A stretch of 64,000 bases of DNA, from the NCBI GenBank assembly GCA_015183035.1, contig JACZZP010000008.1, forward strand, positions 2,294,001 to 2,358,000. The letters are read 5' to 3'. The notes beneath the pieces were generated by a model, which worked only from the letters and a program-made list of their open reading frames with translations, was not told where the DNA came from and did no database searches. Made by a program: the position numbers and the translations under genes. Position 1 is the first letter of the stretch. Every line of letters starts with the position of its first letter. The stretch is from Meloidogyne chitwoodi. Its lineage: Eukaryota > Nematoda > Chromadorea > Rhabditida > Meloidogynidae. Below are positions 10,628-21,540 of the stretch, in pieces.

Positions 10628-10705
10628 GTATCCTTGGTGTAATGGATTAGCTCTTAGTTTTACTTTTGAAGGTAGTGAGTTCGAACCCTTTAATACGCAA
10701 TGATT
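10628..10705 (+). repeat. tRNA-like sequence in gene A intron 5 (left copy)
   Basis: CTTGGTGTAATGG (box-A-like) and GTGAGTTCGAACCC (box-B-like) about 40 bases apart, followed by a T-run. T-stem pairing is weak. Its counterpart lies in the same intron of the right copy, so it predates the gene A duplication. Confidence 0.5.
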
Positions 10706-11249
10706 TTTCCTTTTAGTTTTTTTAAATTTTAAAATTTATTTTAAAAACTATAAAATGTTTTTATTAATTTTTTAATTCTTTTTAGCTCTACTTTTGTCGT
10801 TACAATAATGCTTATATTGTTTACGGCTATTATCCACATCCTGAAAGCAAAGGTGGATTCCATGAATTGGCCTGGTGCACACCAATGGATATTGGCTTAG
10901 AAAATCCAATGAATACACAATTGAAACCTGGCGATGTTAAAGAGGTTTTTCTTTTTATTTTAAAGAATTTGAATGTTTTTTTTAATTTTTAGTTTCTTGG
11001 TTATGTTAAATTGTGTCGTTTTAACCACTTTTTCTGCTCGTACTGTATTCCATTAATCCTCGACCCAAAGAATATTTTACATGGAAGAGTTGCGCTTGGA
11101 GATTCCAACAACGAATATGAAAAAGAAAAGGAACAAAATGTTGGAATAAGAGTTTGGATACGTTTTTATTCTGAAAGGAAATTATTTCGTTGGGAAATTG
11201 TTGAATTATTTAAAGCAACTGCAAAACTGCCAGCTTTGTGGGAGAGGCC

Positions 11250-13202
11250 GGCTAAACTACAGTTTCCGTACTTTTTTTTTTTTCGAACGAGTTATATGTC
11301 ATTCGAAAGAGCTCGTCGAGCTGAGTCGAATGACATAAAAACTAGTCTGCGGAAACAACTATGGGCCAAGTTACAGGTCCCCAAAAATTGAAAATCATAG
11401 GGGGGGGTAAGCTCTTTTTTGGGAGTGAAAAAATCGATTATACATATAATTGATCAGTTGAATAGCAGAAAAGATTTAAAAAAGGAGAATGATTTATTTT
11501 TGCTATCGATATATTAGTTTTTGTTTTTTAAAATTATAATGTATTAAATTTTTTACAAATAATGCCAATAACGCTAATTAATCTTTATGAATTAAATCAA
11601 AATCCCCCTGCTTTGCTTGAAAACATGCAAAAGTGGAATTTGATACCTAAAGAAGGAGAATATAAATGTTCTAGATGCGGTGGGCTCTTAAAGTTGACTA
11701 TTTTTAAAGAAGATGGTTGGAGATGGCAATGTAACAACAAAATTTCTATCCGCAAACAAAAAGCTGAAAATTGTGGTTTTCTTGTTCGTTTTAGAAAAGG
11801 CACGTTTTTTTCTGGAAGCCATTTAAGTTATTTCAATATACTTGCATTTGCTCACCTTTGGGCTGAAGGAGTTCAACTTCGTGTTATTAAATTAGAACTT
11901 GGAATTGGTTCTGATAATACACTTATAGACTGGTCGTCATACTGTCGGGAGGTTTTAGTATTTTAAATAAAAATTTAAAAAAAGGTTGTCTTTGATGCAT
12001 TTCTTTCACGCCCTGAGAAGCTGGGTGGTCCCGGTGTGGAGGTTCAAATAGATGAGGCAAAATTTGGAAAGAGAAAGTACCACCGGGGCCACCCAGTGGA
12101 GGGACAATGGATATTTGGGGGATATGAGGTACATACTGGCCGAATTTTCATGGTTGCTGTTGAAGATAGGTTAGATAATTATATTGTATTTTTATTTTTT
12201 ATAGAAAATCTGATACACTTTTACCTGTAATCAATGATTGGATAGAGAAAGGTACGACAATTGTGTCGGATTATTGGCGTTCTTATGATTGTTTGGGTCG
12301 TGAGGGTTATAGACACTTCAAAGTTAATCATAGTTTAAATTTTAAGGTTAGTTTTTCGTACGTAGGTTGTATTTGTATATTTAGGATCCAGAAACACAGA
12401 AACACACGAATAACATAGAAGCTACCTGGAGAGCAGCGAAGGCTATTATGTCTGCTTCAGGTCGCCGAAAGAATCATATTCCTGGGAATTTGGCGCGCTA
12501 TCTTTTTAACAAGCGGTGTGAGCAGTTTAAATTGGATCGTACAGAACATTTTTATTTTCTTGCTGGTAATCTTTATAATCCTGTAGTTCCGCTTATGGAT
12601 GAACAGGAAGAAGAAATTCGTCCGTCGCTTGAAATAGATAATGAAGATGATTTGATTCAGATGCATGACTGATTTTTGCCATTATTAGTTTCTCATAAAA
12701 TTAAACATAAACTATAGTATAAAACCGAGTTTACTTCCCCCTAAGGTTTTTGGATTTTCGGAGGTCTGTAAATTATTTTCACTGATTTATTTTGTTGTAA
12801 TTATAGCTGTAGAATAACGTATGTACCAAAAGCCAACCAGGGATGGGCTCCCACACGAAGAAGTGATAAAACACTCCCTGTAGGTCCAAGTTTGGCTTGT
12901 TTCCATCAAACTTCGATCCTTCATAACTTTGTTCAGAATCGTTCAATCAAACTGATTCTGGTTTCATTCGATAGGTCTCGAAGAGCACTTTTAAATGAGC
13001 TATCATACTCATGTTTGAATTTTTCACTCCCAAAAAAGAGCTTACTCCCCCCTATGATTTGCAATTTTTGGGGACCTGTAACTTGGCCCATAGTTGTTTC
13101 CGCAGACTAGTTTTTATGTCATTCGACTCAGCTCGACGAGCTCTTTCGAATGACATATAACTCGTTCGAGAAAAAAAAAAGTACGGAAACTGTAGTCAGG
13201 CC
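11250..13202 (+). mobile_element. Merlin-family DNA transposon, apparently complete
   Basis: A 1,953-bp element with terminal inverted repeats of about 185 bp that differ at only a few positions (11,250-about 11,437 and about 13,017-13,202), ending GGC...ACTACAGTTTCCGTAC. It is flanked by the 8-bp duplication GAGAGGCC (11,242-11,249 and 13,203-13,210). The inverted gene A copy near 50,095 keeps the empty site with a single GAGAGGCC. The enclosed gene is an IS1595/ISXO2-type transposase. An 8-bp duplication and this transposase class define Merlin. The near-identical ends and open transposase suggest a young insertion. Confidence 0.93.
11562..12672 (+). CDS. Merlin transposase (IS1595/ISXO2-like DDE enzyme)
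   Basis: Catalyses element excision and insertion in the nucleus. Exons 11562-11951, 11985-12169, 12205-12346 and 12385-12672 give 334 residues with no internal stop. The N-terminal part has a zinc-binding pair CSRCGG and a second cysteine set (WQCNN, AENCGF), followed by FRKGTFFSGSHLSYFN, typical of the family. Catalytic candidates are the D of VQIDEAKFGKRK, the D of TIVSDYWRSYDCL and the E of HTNNIEATWRAAK. The order matches the ISXO2 transposase domain. The C-terminus is acidic (DEQEEEIRPSLE). The gene lies entirely between the long inverted repeats, so this copy may be autonomous, which makes the host-gene break potentially recent. Confidence 0.92.
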
Positions 13203-14108
13203 GAGAGGCCTTTACCTAACGAATTGGAAGATGTTAAACATGTTTGTGATCTTTTTTATATTTTTTTAACTTTATATTTTTGAGGAAGATTTTTCTAAAT
13301 TTTGGTATTTAAATTAATTTTTTTAATAATTTTTAAGGAGGAATTTGTTTCTGTTGGACTAAAAATTAACCGCAAAGGTTCAGTTTATTCCCCACATGTT
13401 TGCAATTTTCCAATATATTTGAATGAAGAAACTACAATTGAAAATGAATCAGAAGTTGAACTTGGAGATTGGTTTAAATTTTGTGCAATTTTTAATGAAG
13501 AAAAGAAAATTTATCAAATTTTGAATATTATAGAAATTGTTGAACATAAAAAATATTTGATGAAAGAAATGGAAGGAGAGGACGATGTTTTTTTGGTTTA
13601 TTTTATATTTTTAAAACATTTTAATTAATTTATTTTTTAAAGTTTAATATACCCTTGGTTTCAAATTATTTTGTATCGAGGCATTTATTGTATGATGAAG
13701 ATTTTGGATTTGTTGAAGATGTTAATTTGAAGATTATTATGTTTACTATTGAATACGAGGAAACACGTTAGTTTAATTAATTTTAATTTTTTTTAGTTGA
13801 AATTTTGGTTCCAAAAATTATTTTTTTTGGGTGAATTGAGGTGGATTTAACAGTTTTTAATGAGAGGAGAAGTTGATGTAATTTTTTCGACTTCAACTGA
13901 GATTAACTCGGGGAAAGGTCTTTCATTTTGCCTTCTGTCAAATTGAGCTTTAATATTTTTTTAATTTTTAATAAATATTTTTATAGATCCTGATACTTAT
14001 CACACAGAAAAGAATGTTTGGTGTCGAGAAAATCCTGATATTGAGAATCGATTGGTACCTTTCTGTGTTGTTGATATTTTAGAACCTGATAAAGGGAGTT
14101 TTATTTAA

Positions 14109-14714
14109 AAAAGAGGAAATTAGAATATATTGGAATTTTTTTTTAATTTTATTGTGAAAATTGTTTTTTATTTTATTGTTTCATTTTGAAACATTTTTTA
14201 TAAATTAAAAAATGTATTAATTAATTTTTTTATACTGTTATTATACTATATTTTATATTTATTTTTATTATTTTTTAACTTTAATATTTTTTTAATTTTT
14301 AAAGATAATTGTTTTTGGCCTTTATATTTTTGGTTGTTTGCTGATTCGTTGTTCCAGGAAGAAATTTATTCGTTTTGCTCTTTTTAGGTATTGGAATTTT
14401 AAATACTTTTTTTTAAATATGTATTTTTGATTTTTAAATATTCAAAAATTAACATTTTTCGATCCAATTTTATTTAATTTAAGCCAATTAAGACGAATTT
14501 GTCTCATTAATTTAATCATGACTGGTTCACCCGATTTGCTAGATTCGGTATTTTTAAATAATAATTTGCCCTTCAAAAGCCATGGGCTTTAAAAGGATTT
14601 CAGTTTTATCCATCATATTTTTCTATTCCAAAAAAACGCGAAAAAAACTACACTTTGCCAAAAATTTTGTTTATAATTTTTATACTCTAATGTAAAATTT
14701 ACAAATTTTCTTAA
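14109..14714 (+). pseudogene. Gene A 3' flank and eroded exons upstream of B2
   Basis: Up to about 14,260 this matches the right-arm flank of gene A. Beyond that, short stretches (near 14,320-14,390 and 14,480-14,550) are homologous to exon-like pieces at 49,060-49,130 and 48,810-48,870 on the minus strand (GVVCFGVFPNRLNESGFF; LMNIAQGQAAQVVPL). The left version has lost its reading frame. The parent gene is unknown. Confidence 0.4.
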
Positions 14715-15604
14715 ATGAAAACTATTAGGCCTCCCATTGAAATAATAGTTGAGATCACTAATCTTCTTCCTTTAAACATAAAATGGTCAGATGTGCGTGT
14801 TTCTTTAAGTTTTGATATTTTAGTATTAAAAAATCAAAAGGATTGGTTAATTGACTTTAAAAGAAATAAAAAAGCAAGTTTTCTATCATAAATTTTTTAA
14901 TACCCAAAAATTGATTGGCTTTTGAAGGGTACTCTAAAGACCGATAAATCATAAATTTATTTTTATAATTTTAGTTTTTTTCGTCAGTTAATAATGGAAT
15001 TACAATGCTATCGAATTTTAACCAAAATATTTTAAATGTGAATATAATGGTCGAATTTCTTCCATTACGAAATAATCTTCATTTTCTTTGGCAAAGTATA
15101 ATTTTGTTGATTGATTATTTTTACATTTTTCCATTTCAGACACTTTGTGGTTGCCATCTATTGTCGCTGATGATTATGGAGACGAGAATTATAGGACTTC
15201 ATTGTATGGTTTAATTCAAAATTGGGGACAAATCAATTTGGCTAATGCGATAAATGATGTACAAGTTAGTTTTAATTATATTTTACTAAATTTAGTTTAT
15301 TTTTTGGCTTTACAACCCATGTCGAAATTTAACCTAATAGATATAATTAAGTTAGAAAATTTTGCGGAATATTATGTTGGAGAAAATTTTTATATTTAAT
15401 TAAGGCGTACTTTTAAATTATTAATTTTCAAAAATTAATTTGTAGATGAGACAAGTAGTGTCACAACAATGTAATTGCATTATTGGTCTTTTGGAACTCA
15501 TGTTTGAATACAGAGAGTTATTTTGGGAAAATTTTACGAATAACCAACTTAATAAGCGTTCTGAAAGTTTAAATAATTTATTGCATTTCATTTCCCATTA
15601 TTGA
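14715..15604 (+). CDS. Family B protein, copy B2 (uncharacterised)
   Basis: Function unknown. Exons 14715-14873, 14975-15095, 15140-15264 and 15446-15604 give 187 residues with intron phases 0, 1, 0, as in B1 and B3. Exon 1 has PPIEIIVEITNLLPL, KWSDVRVSLSFDI and LVLKNQKDWLIDF. Exon 3 reads LWLPSIVADDYGDENYRTSL and exon 4 IIGLLELMFEYRELFWENF. The first intron only keeps phase if its donor is GCAAGT (14,874), a GC-AG intron; a GT donor one base later runs into a stop. Exon 1 is close to B3, later exons are far more diverged. A ttll-5 fragment follows directly. Confidence 0.7.
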
Positions 15605-15764
15605 TTGGGAGACAGAAAAATGATATCTGTTGTTGTTATTTCAATGTTAAAATAAATTTTGTTGCTTTTTTGTTGTCATATAATATTATTGCCATTTTTA
15701 TTTTAATATTTTAAGCAACTTTTGTTTTTGTTAGTATTTTTAATTAAAATTGCTGAAATTTGAA

Positions 15765-16840
15765 AACAGTCTTCTTTTATTGTTAAACTGGCTAGTGGAT
15801 CTTTTGATAAAGGAATTTTCTTTCTCAGCAGTGCAAAAGAGGTTTTTTAATTTATAATTTTTCTTAAATTTTTTGAATAAAATTAAAGGTTCATTCGATG
15901 GACAAAAATCAAAAGCTGTTCATTTTTATATTGATCGTCAATTGCTAATAAATGGATTAAAATGGGATTTGCGTATTTATGTGCACGTCAATTCTTTTTA
16001 TCTATTGATTGTATACATGTACAGGTTTTGACATTTTTATCTAATAAAAATATTTGAGAGAAGTTTTCACCTCACTTTTAAGTTTTTCAAATTTTTCGAT
16101 ATTTTTATTTTTTTTAGTGATGGATTAGCGCGTTTTGCTGTTCACACTTATAAACGAGTGAATATTTTATCAGGTTTTTTTTTATTAATTTTTAATTTTA
16201 GAAATTAAATATATATTTTCTTTAGAAACACCGATAATTCTATGGAAAATATGAGATACAAATGGACATTGGGTGCATTACTTAGACATTTGGAAGAAAA
16301 TTTTAAGATTGATACACAATGTAAATTTTTTTAATTTAATTTATGGGAGAATAATTAAGTTTAAATGTTGAAAAATATTTTTTACCACTGAAAAGAGTCG
16401 AACTTTGTAAATTTAACTTTATTTTTTAACTATACAAAAAGACTAACCAACTTAACCAAAGTTCATTTATTTTGAAAAATTGTGTTTAACAAGGCAAAAT
16501 TAGGGGGAAAACTCGGATATTTAATTCTTTTTTCAAAATTATTTTAAATTCTTTCTAACTAAAATAAAATATATTTTAATTAAATTCTTTATTTATTTAT
16601 TTTTAGTGTTGATGGTACGAATTGAAGATATTGTTATTAAATCACTTCTTTCAATTCAACCTAGAGTTGCTGCAATGTGTAGAAAATGTTTGTTTGTTTT
16701 TTATTTATTTTTATATATTTAATTATAGTAAATTTACATAAAAAATGTTGTTTTGAACTTTTTGGTTTTGATATTTTTGGTAGATGAAAATTTAAAGATC
16801 TTTTGTACTTGAAATGAATTTATCTCAACACGTTTGTCAT
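15765..16840 (+). pseudogene. ttll-5 pseudogene following B2
   Basis: The longest ttll-5 fragment outside the parent. Pieces in order: [98 protein letters not shown] and [13 protein letters not shown], after which frames break before the catalytic LEMNLSPSL motif. Introns are retained at the parental positions, so it arose by DNA duplication rather than retroposition. The parent is the minus-strand gene at 59-62.4 kb. Confidence 0.88.
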
Positions 16841-16989
16841 GGTTTGTGAGTTTCTCATTAACAATCATTTTATTCCACATAAAATGCAAAATAATTTTTT
16901 GGCACTTTTTGGGTTATTTGTTTTTTTATTTTTTTACTTTTTTTATCTTCCTCTTGTTACTTTTTATTTTTTTGGTTTTGTTTAATTTG

Positions 16990-17052
16990 TGTCTTAGTCG
17001 GTTGATGCGCCGACTGCAAGTAACATGAGGTGAGGTTCGAATCCTTTTGATG
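16990..17052 (+). repeat. tRNA-like sequence after the ttll-5 fragment
   Basis: CTTAGTCGGTTGATGCGC resembles a D-arm/box A and GAGGTTCGAATCCTTTT a T-arm with four paired bases. No complete cloverleaf could be drawn by eye. Confidence 0.45.
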
Positions 17053-18330
17053 GAAAATTAATTAAATAAAGGGTAAAAATTGTGTTTTTATTATTTTTTA
17101 ATTTTTTAAACAATTTGGACACTTGTCTAAATTTTTTTTAAAGTATTTTCAAATTATTTTTTCAATATTTAACTCTCATTTTTATTTAATTCAATTTTAA
17201 AAAACATTTTTTTCTTTCTAAACTCCTTTTTATTTTATTAAACAATAAAAAAAGAAAAAGTATTATTTTTTAAAATAAAGAAAAAAATTAAACTCGCGCA
17301 TAGCATTTTAAAACATAAACATTTTGCGGAGAAAATAAAGAAAAAAATTTTTTTTATAAAATTTTGGTTTAAAAAAAAATAATATTTTTTTGTTTTTTTA
17401 ATTTAATTTATATTTAAAAAATACACAATTTTATTAAAAATTTGTAAAAAAATAATAATATTTTAAATTAAATTATCCTTTTATTTCTTGTCTTATTTAT
17501 TAGCTCTCTCAACACTTTATTATTTTATTTTTTAAGAAAAATAATTTTCGTTCTTTGAGGTTTTATTTTTTTTTAAATTGATAATTTTAATTTTTTGTCT
17601 ATTTTTGGTGAAATTTTTTTTAAAGAATTTTTAATATTTAAAAAATTATCAGCTAAATAATTTTTATTATTTATTTTCACTCACTTTTTTGCTTTCATAT
17701 TTTTATTTTTTGATTTTATTCTTTGAGGGAAAAGGAAGAGAGAGGAGAGGTGTTCTTCTAGGGGAAGCTTTTTCTTCTCTTCTTTTTTACCAATTTTGGG
17801 ACAAAAAATATTTTTTTTGTAAATGAGGGAAAAGTATATGTAAAAATAAATAAGTAAATATATATTTAATTATATAAAATAAGGAGAATATAATTTTGCG
17901 CAATTTTTTTTTCTTTAAAAAATGAAAACTAAAAAAAAGAGAAAATCCAGTTTTTATTATTTAATTCAAAAAATTATTATTTTTTAAATATTATTTATCA
18001 CTATTTTTATTATTTTTTAAAGTAGAACCAAAAAAATAATTTTTTTAAAGGCTTTTTATTTAATTAAATATTTTAGAGTCTCTTAATTTTTATATTTTTT
18101 CAATTTATTTTATCTTTTATTTTATCTTTATTTTTTTTTTAATTTTATTTTTAATGAGAGAATTTTTATATTTTATTTTTTAATTTTTTGAAATTTTTTA
18201 AATTTTTTTAGAAATTTTTTTGGTTATTTTATAAATTTATTTTGAGACTCTAATTAATTTTTTAAAGAAAGTTTATTTTTTCAACTTTTTTCTTTCTCTG
18301 ACAAATAAACTTTAATGAACTTTATTGGTT

Positions 18331-18405
18331 GTAGTGGTGGTATAGTGGTTAGTGTGTTAGCCTAGTAGTGGTGTAGGTCTCTTGGGTTCGATTCCTTCTG
18401 GCTAC
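18331..18405 (+). repeat. tRNA-like sequence, best acceptor stem of the set
   Basis: GTAGTGG at the 5' side pairs at most positions with TGGCTAC at the 3' side. Box A is GGTATAGTGGTTAGTG and box B GGGTTCGATTCC. The T-stem pairs at only three positions, so it may be a tRNA pseudogene. Followed by T-rich sequence. Confidence 0.5.
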
Positions 18406-18889
18406 TTTTGGTTTAATAATTTACTTTTGTTCATTTTTTAAATTTAAAAAATTAAAAAAAAATTTTCCTAATAAAAAAAATTTTTTTAATAAGAAAAAAG
18501 AAAGTAGCGAGGTGTGTGTAATTTTATTTATGGGAAAATAAATAATTTTTTATATTTTCCCGTAAGAAATTAAAAAATGAACAAAAAAACTATTTTTATT
18601 CAATTCCCGAAATATTTTTCTTTTTTTTCTCCACAATTTATTTTCTCATTTATTATTTTAAAATAAAATTTTTATTTATTTTTTCTAAATTATTTTTATT
18701 TATTTAATTTTTAAATAAAATATACCTAGTTGAGCATTAAATTTAAAAATAAGGGAAAATATTATTTTTAATTAATTAATTTTTTTATATAATTTTGTTT
18801 AAATTAATTTTTTCTTTTAATTTTAGGGGGGTATTTTTTATTTAATTTATTAAATTTTATTTTTTAATTAATTAATTTTATTTAAGGAA

Positions 18890-21174
18890 ATGGCTTCACC
18901 TAGTTATTCTTCAAATATTCCAATACCAACAACATATAAAAGTATTGGAAATAAAGTAATTGTTCCAATTGGAAAACCTTTACCTGATCATCATTGTCTT
19001 TTAGTACCAATAAAACAATATAATAATAACAATAATAATAATAATAATTTAAATAATCCATGGAATGGAGCATTTACAAAGGTTTTTTTAATTAAAAAAA
19101 GTTAATTTTGACATTTTTAATATTTTTAGAATTTTCTCAAATCTTTAATCTTTTTATTTTAATAATTTTTATATTTTTTAAAATATGAGAATTTAATTTA
19201 TATTTTCTCATAAATAAATATATAAATGCAATTATTAGAAATAAATCACATGTTTTTTTTAATATTTTTATTTTTTTAATTATTTAATTTATTTTTATTT
19301 AATTTTTTTTCTTTTTTAAAAGTACAATTTTATATTAAGAGTGTTGTGTTTCTTTTAATAAAATAAATATTTTTTTTAATGACCTCTTAAAAAATTATTA
19401 TTTATTAAATGTGTGAGGTCGAAAGTAGATTTTTCCTTTCATTCAGTCATACTTTTTTTGAATAAATATTTTTTAATTAATTTTTGTTACATAATTTTAT
19501 TTATATTATATTATTTAAATATTTTTTTTTTTTTTTAATTTAATTTTTATTTAGACATTTACTCGTGGTGGCTCATTAAGCAGTGTTAGTGGTGATATGT
19601 CTACTGAAACTATTAATAAAAATGTTGGTCGTAGCGTTGGATTGAGAGAGAGGCCTTATACGTTGATTAGGTTTTTTTAAAAATTTAAAAAGAATTTTTT
19701 AAAATTTTTTATTTGTAAATGGTATTTTTTTTTAATTTTTTAAAAATTGAGAAGCCAATAGATATTATAATTAAAACTTTATCATTGTGTTATGTTGTGG
19801 TTGAGTGGTAGTGATGTTGACTACACTCATCAGGTGTCCCTGGTTCGATACCTTTTGATGCCAGATATTTTTCCATGCCTTTTCTTTTAATAATTTAAAT
19901 TTTAAAAAATTTCTAAAATTATAAAAAACGTTTTTTATAATTTTTTTTCAGTAAATTAAGTGCCGAATTTATTGGTACTTTGCTTCTAACGTTTATTGGC
20001 TCACTTTCTGGTTTAAATACTGCCTTAAATTCAGGTTTAAATATTTATTAAGAGTCGTTTCGATAAAACTTCTGTTTCTTTTAAAGAATTTATTTCTTCT
20101 AATGCTGTTTTATATGCTGCTTTTGCTCATGGATTAATTATATTTGCTTTGGTTTCTTCTTTTGGACATATTAGGTTTTTTTTATTTTTTTTTAAATTGT
20201 TTATTTATTTTTATTTTTAAAGTGGTGCTCATTTTAATCCAGCAATATCTTTGGCCGTTTTCCTTTCTGGCAAAATGAAAGTTTGGAATACTGTTTTTTA
20301 TTGGATTTCTCAATTGTTGGGAGGATTTTGTGGTGCATTGCTTGTTAGAGTATTAAATATTTTTAAATTTATATAAACTTTATTTTATTTTTTTCTAGTT
20401 TGTAACGGATCAAAAGCAATATGATTCTATTGCTGGAGGGGCAACAATTTTGCCTAAAGACTCTGTTTGGTACCAGGTTGAATTTTTTTTTTAATATTTT
20501 ATTTTTAAATTCAATTTTAAAGGCGTTAGTTGTTGAATTAATTTTAACAACTATACTTGCCCAAACAATTCTTACCTGTGCTGTTGATACTTCTAATGTG
20601 GCTGTTGCCCCGTTGGCTGTTGGAATGACTGTTGCTTTGGATATTTTTGCTGGGTATTTTATATTATTTTTATAAGAAATTTATATGTTTCGCTCTGTGG
20701 TGTAGTGGTAGTGTTGTCGGCTACACCCCTAAGTGACCCTGGTTCGAGTCCGTTTGGTGTAAAACAATTTTTAAAAATTCTTTTCCTTTTTTATAATTAA
20801 AAAATGATTAAGTTAAACAAAAAAATATATTTTTTTAATTTAAAGATTATATTTTATAGTGCTAAAATCAGCGGTGCTTCAATGAATCCAGCAAGATCTC
20901 TTGGCCCTTGTCTTGTTGCTACTTATTTTATTAAATTTGTAAGGAATATTTTTTATTTATTTAATAATATTTTAAAAATTTTTTTAGCGAACCTTTACAG
21001 GATTAACCGATCCAATTTGGAAATTTCATTTTGTCTATTGGGTTGGTCCTTTGTTGGGAGGAGTGCTTGCAGCTTTAATCTTTAGGTTTTTTTAATTTAA
21101 GTTTAATTAAAATTAATTTTTTAAATTTTTTTAGGAGCCTTTGGACTCGAGGAAATAATAGAATTTGTCCTTAA
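18890..21174 (+). CDS. Aquaporin (MIP-family channel)
   Basis: Membrane water or small-solute channel. Ten exons (18890-19081, 19555-19670, 19952-20034, 20087-20174, 20223-20349, 20399-20476, 20523-20653, 20860-20938, 20988-21085, 21135-21174) give 343 residues. Both pore-lining NPA boxes are intact: SGAHFNPAISLAVF in the first half and SGASMNPARSLGP in the second. Six hydrophobic spans fit the MIP fold (for example SAEFIGTLLLTFIGS, VVELILTTILAQTIL, FVYWVGPLLGGVLAALIF). The arginine after the second NPA is present. The N-terminal tail of about 100 residues is long for the family and has a run of eight or nine asparagines (YNNNNNNNNNLNN). Most like water-selective animal and nematode aquaporins; the exact orthologue is not assigned. 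Two introns hold sense tRNA-like sequences. Confidence 0.95.
19793..19866 (+). repeat. tRNA-like sequence in aquaporin intron 2
   Basis: TTGTGGTTGAGTGGTAGTG and, about 35 bases later, CCTGGTTCGATACC. The end TTTTGATGCC resembles the 3' part of other members. Sense with the host gene. Confidence 0.5.
20693..20762 (+). repeat. tRNA-like sequence in aquaporin intron 7
   Basis: TGTGGTGTAGTGGTAGTG (box A) and CCTGGTTCGAGTCCGTTTGG (box B and 3' tail). The tail TTCGAGTCCGTTTGG recurs at 27.8 kb (minus), which supports one dispersed family. Confidence 0.55.
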
Positions 21175-21419
21175 GAAGAGATGTAGAAACGTGTATTTTC
21201 TAAATAAATATTTATATATAATTAAGAAAGGACATTAAATAGGTTTAAAATTAAATTGATATGTAAAGTATATATTTTTATTATAATATTATGTGATAAA
21301 TTTAAATATTAATATTATGTTTTTAAATCAATAAAATCGATTTTCCTTAAATTTATATAAAAATTCAAAAAAAGGTATTTTAGAGTGTTGTAAAAGAAAT
21401 TATGTTAAAAATAGATATA

Positions 21420-21540
21420 AAAGTTTAAGAAATAGTGTTAGCAGAGAGAAAAAGAAAAAAGAGTGCAATAAAAAACAATACAAATAATACATAGAAAATT
21501 TAAGAAATAGTGTTAGCAGAGATAAAAAGATACAGTATGA
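21420..21540 (+). repeat. Short direct repeat after the aquaporin gene
   Basis: AGAAATAGTGTTAGCAGAGA occurs at about 21,430 and again at about 21,503, with purine-rich sequence between. A simple two-copy repeat without other signals. Confidence 0.6.

Larger units (their letters stand above)
9720..14108 (+). pseudogene. Gene A, left copy, interrupted by Merlin
   Basis: Uncharacterised protein, exons 9720-9998, 10045-10125, 10400-10483, 10523-10573, 10786-10944, 10993-11249 plus 13211-13241, 13338-13586, 13643-13766 and 13987-14108. Without the transposon the frame would be open for 478 codons. The Merlin element sits inside exon 6 in the segment ALWERPLPNEL and brings stops, so this copy should not make full-length protein. 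The first exon is identical in protein to that of the right copy (49,302-51,616), and introns match too. One residue-length difference is seen (ENESEVE here, ENSKVE there). An intron at 13,767-13,986 carries about 100 bases not present on the right. Confidence 0.85.
16841..18889. other. AT-rich spacer upstream of the aquaporin gene
   Basis: About 2 kb of A/T homopolymer-rich DNA with no supported exon. It holds two tRNA-like sequences (listed separately) and probably the aquaporin promoter and 5' UTR; the TTTAAG at 18,882-18,887 directly before the ATG could be a spliced-leader acceptor. Confidence 0.6.

Noticed and set aside
11011..11391. 126-codon frame crossing into the transposon
   Set aside because: It is gene A exon 6 running by chance into the Merlin terminal repeat; the break is caused by the insertion.
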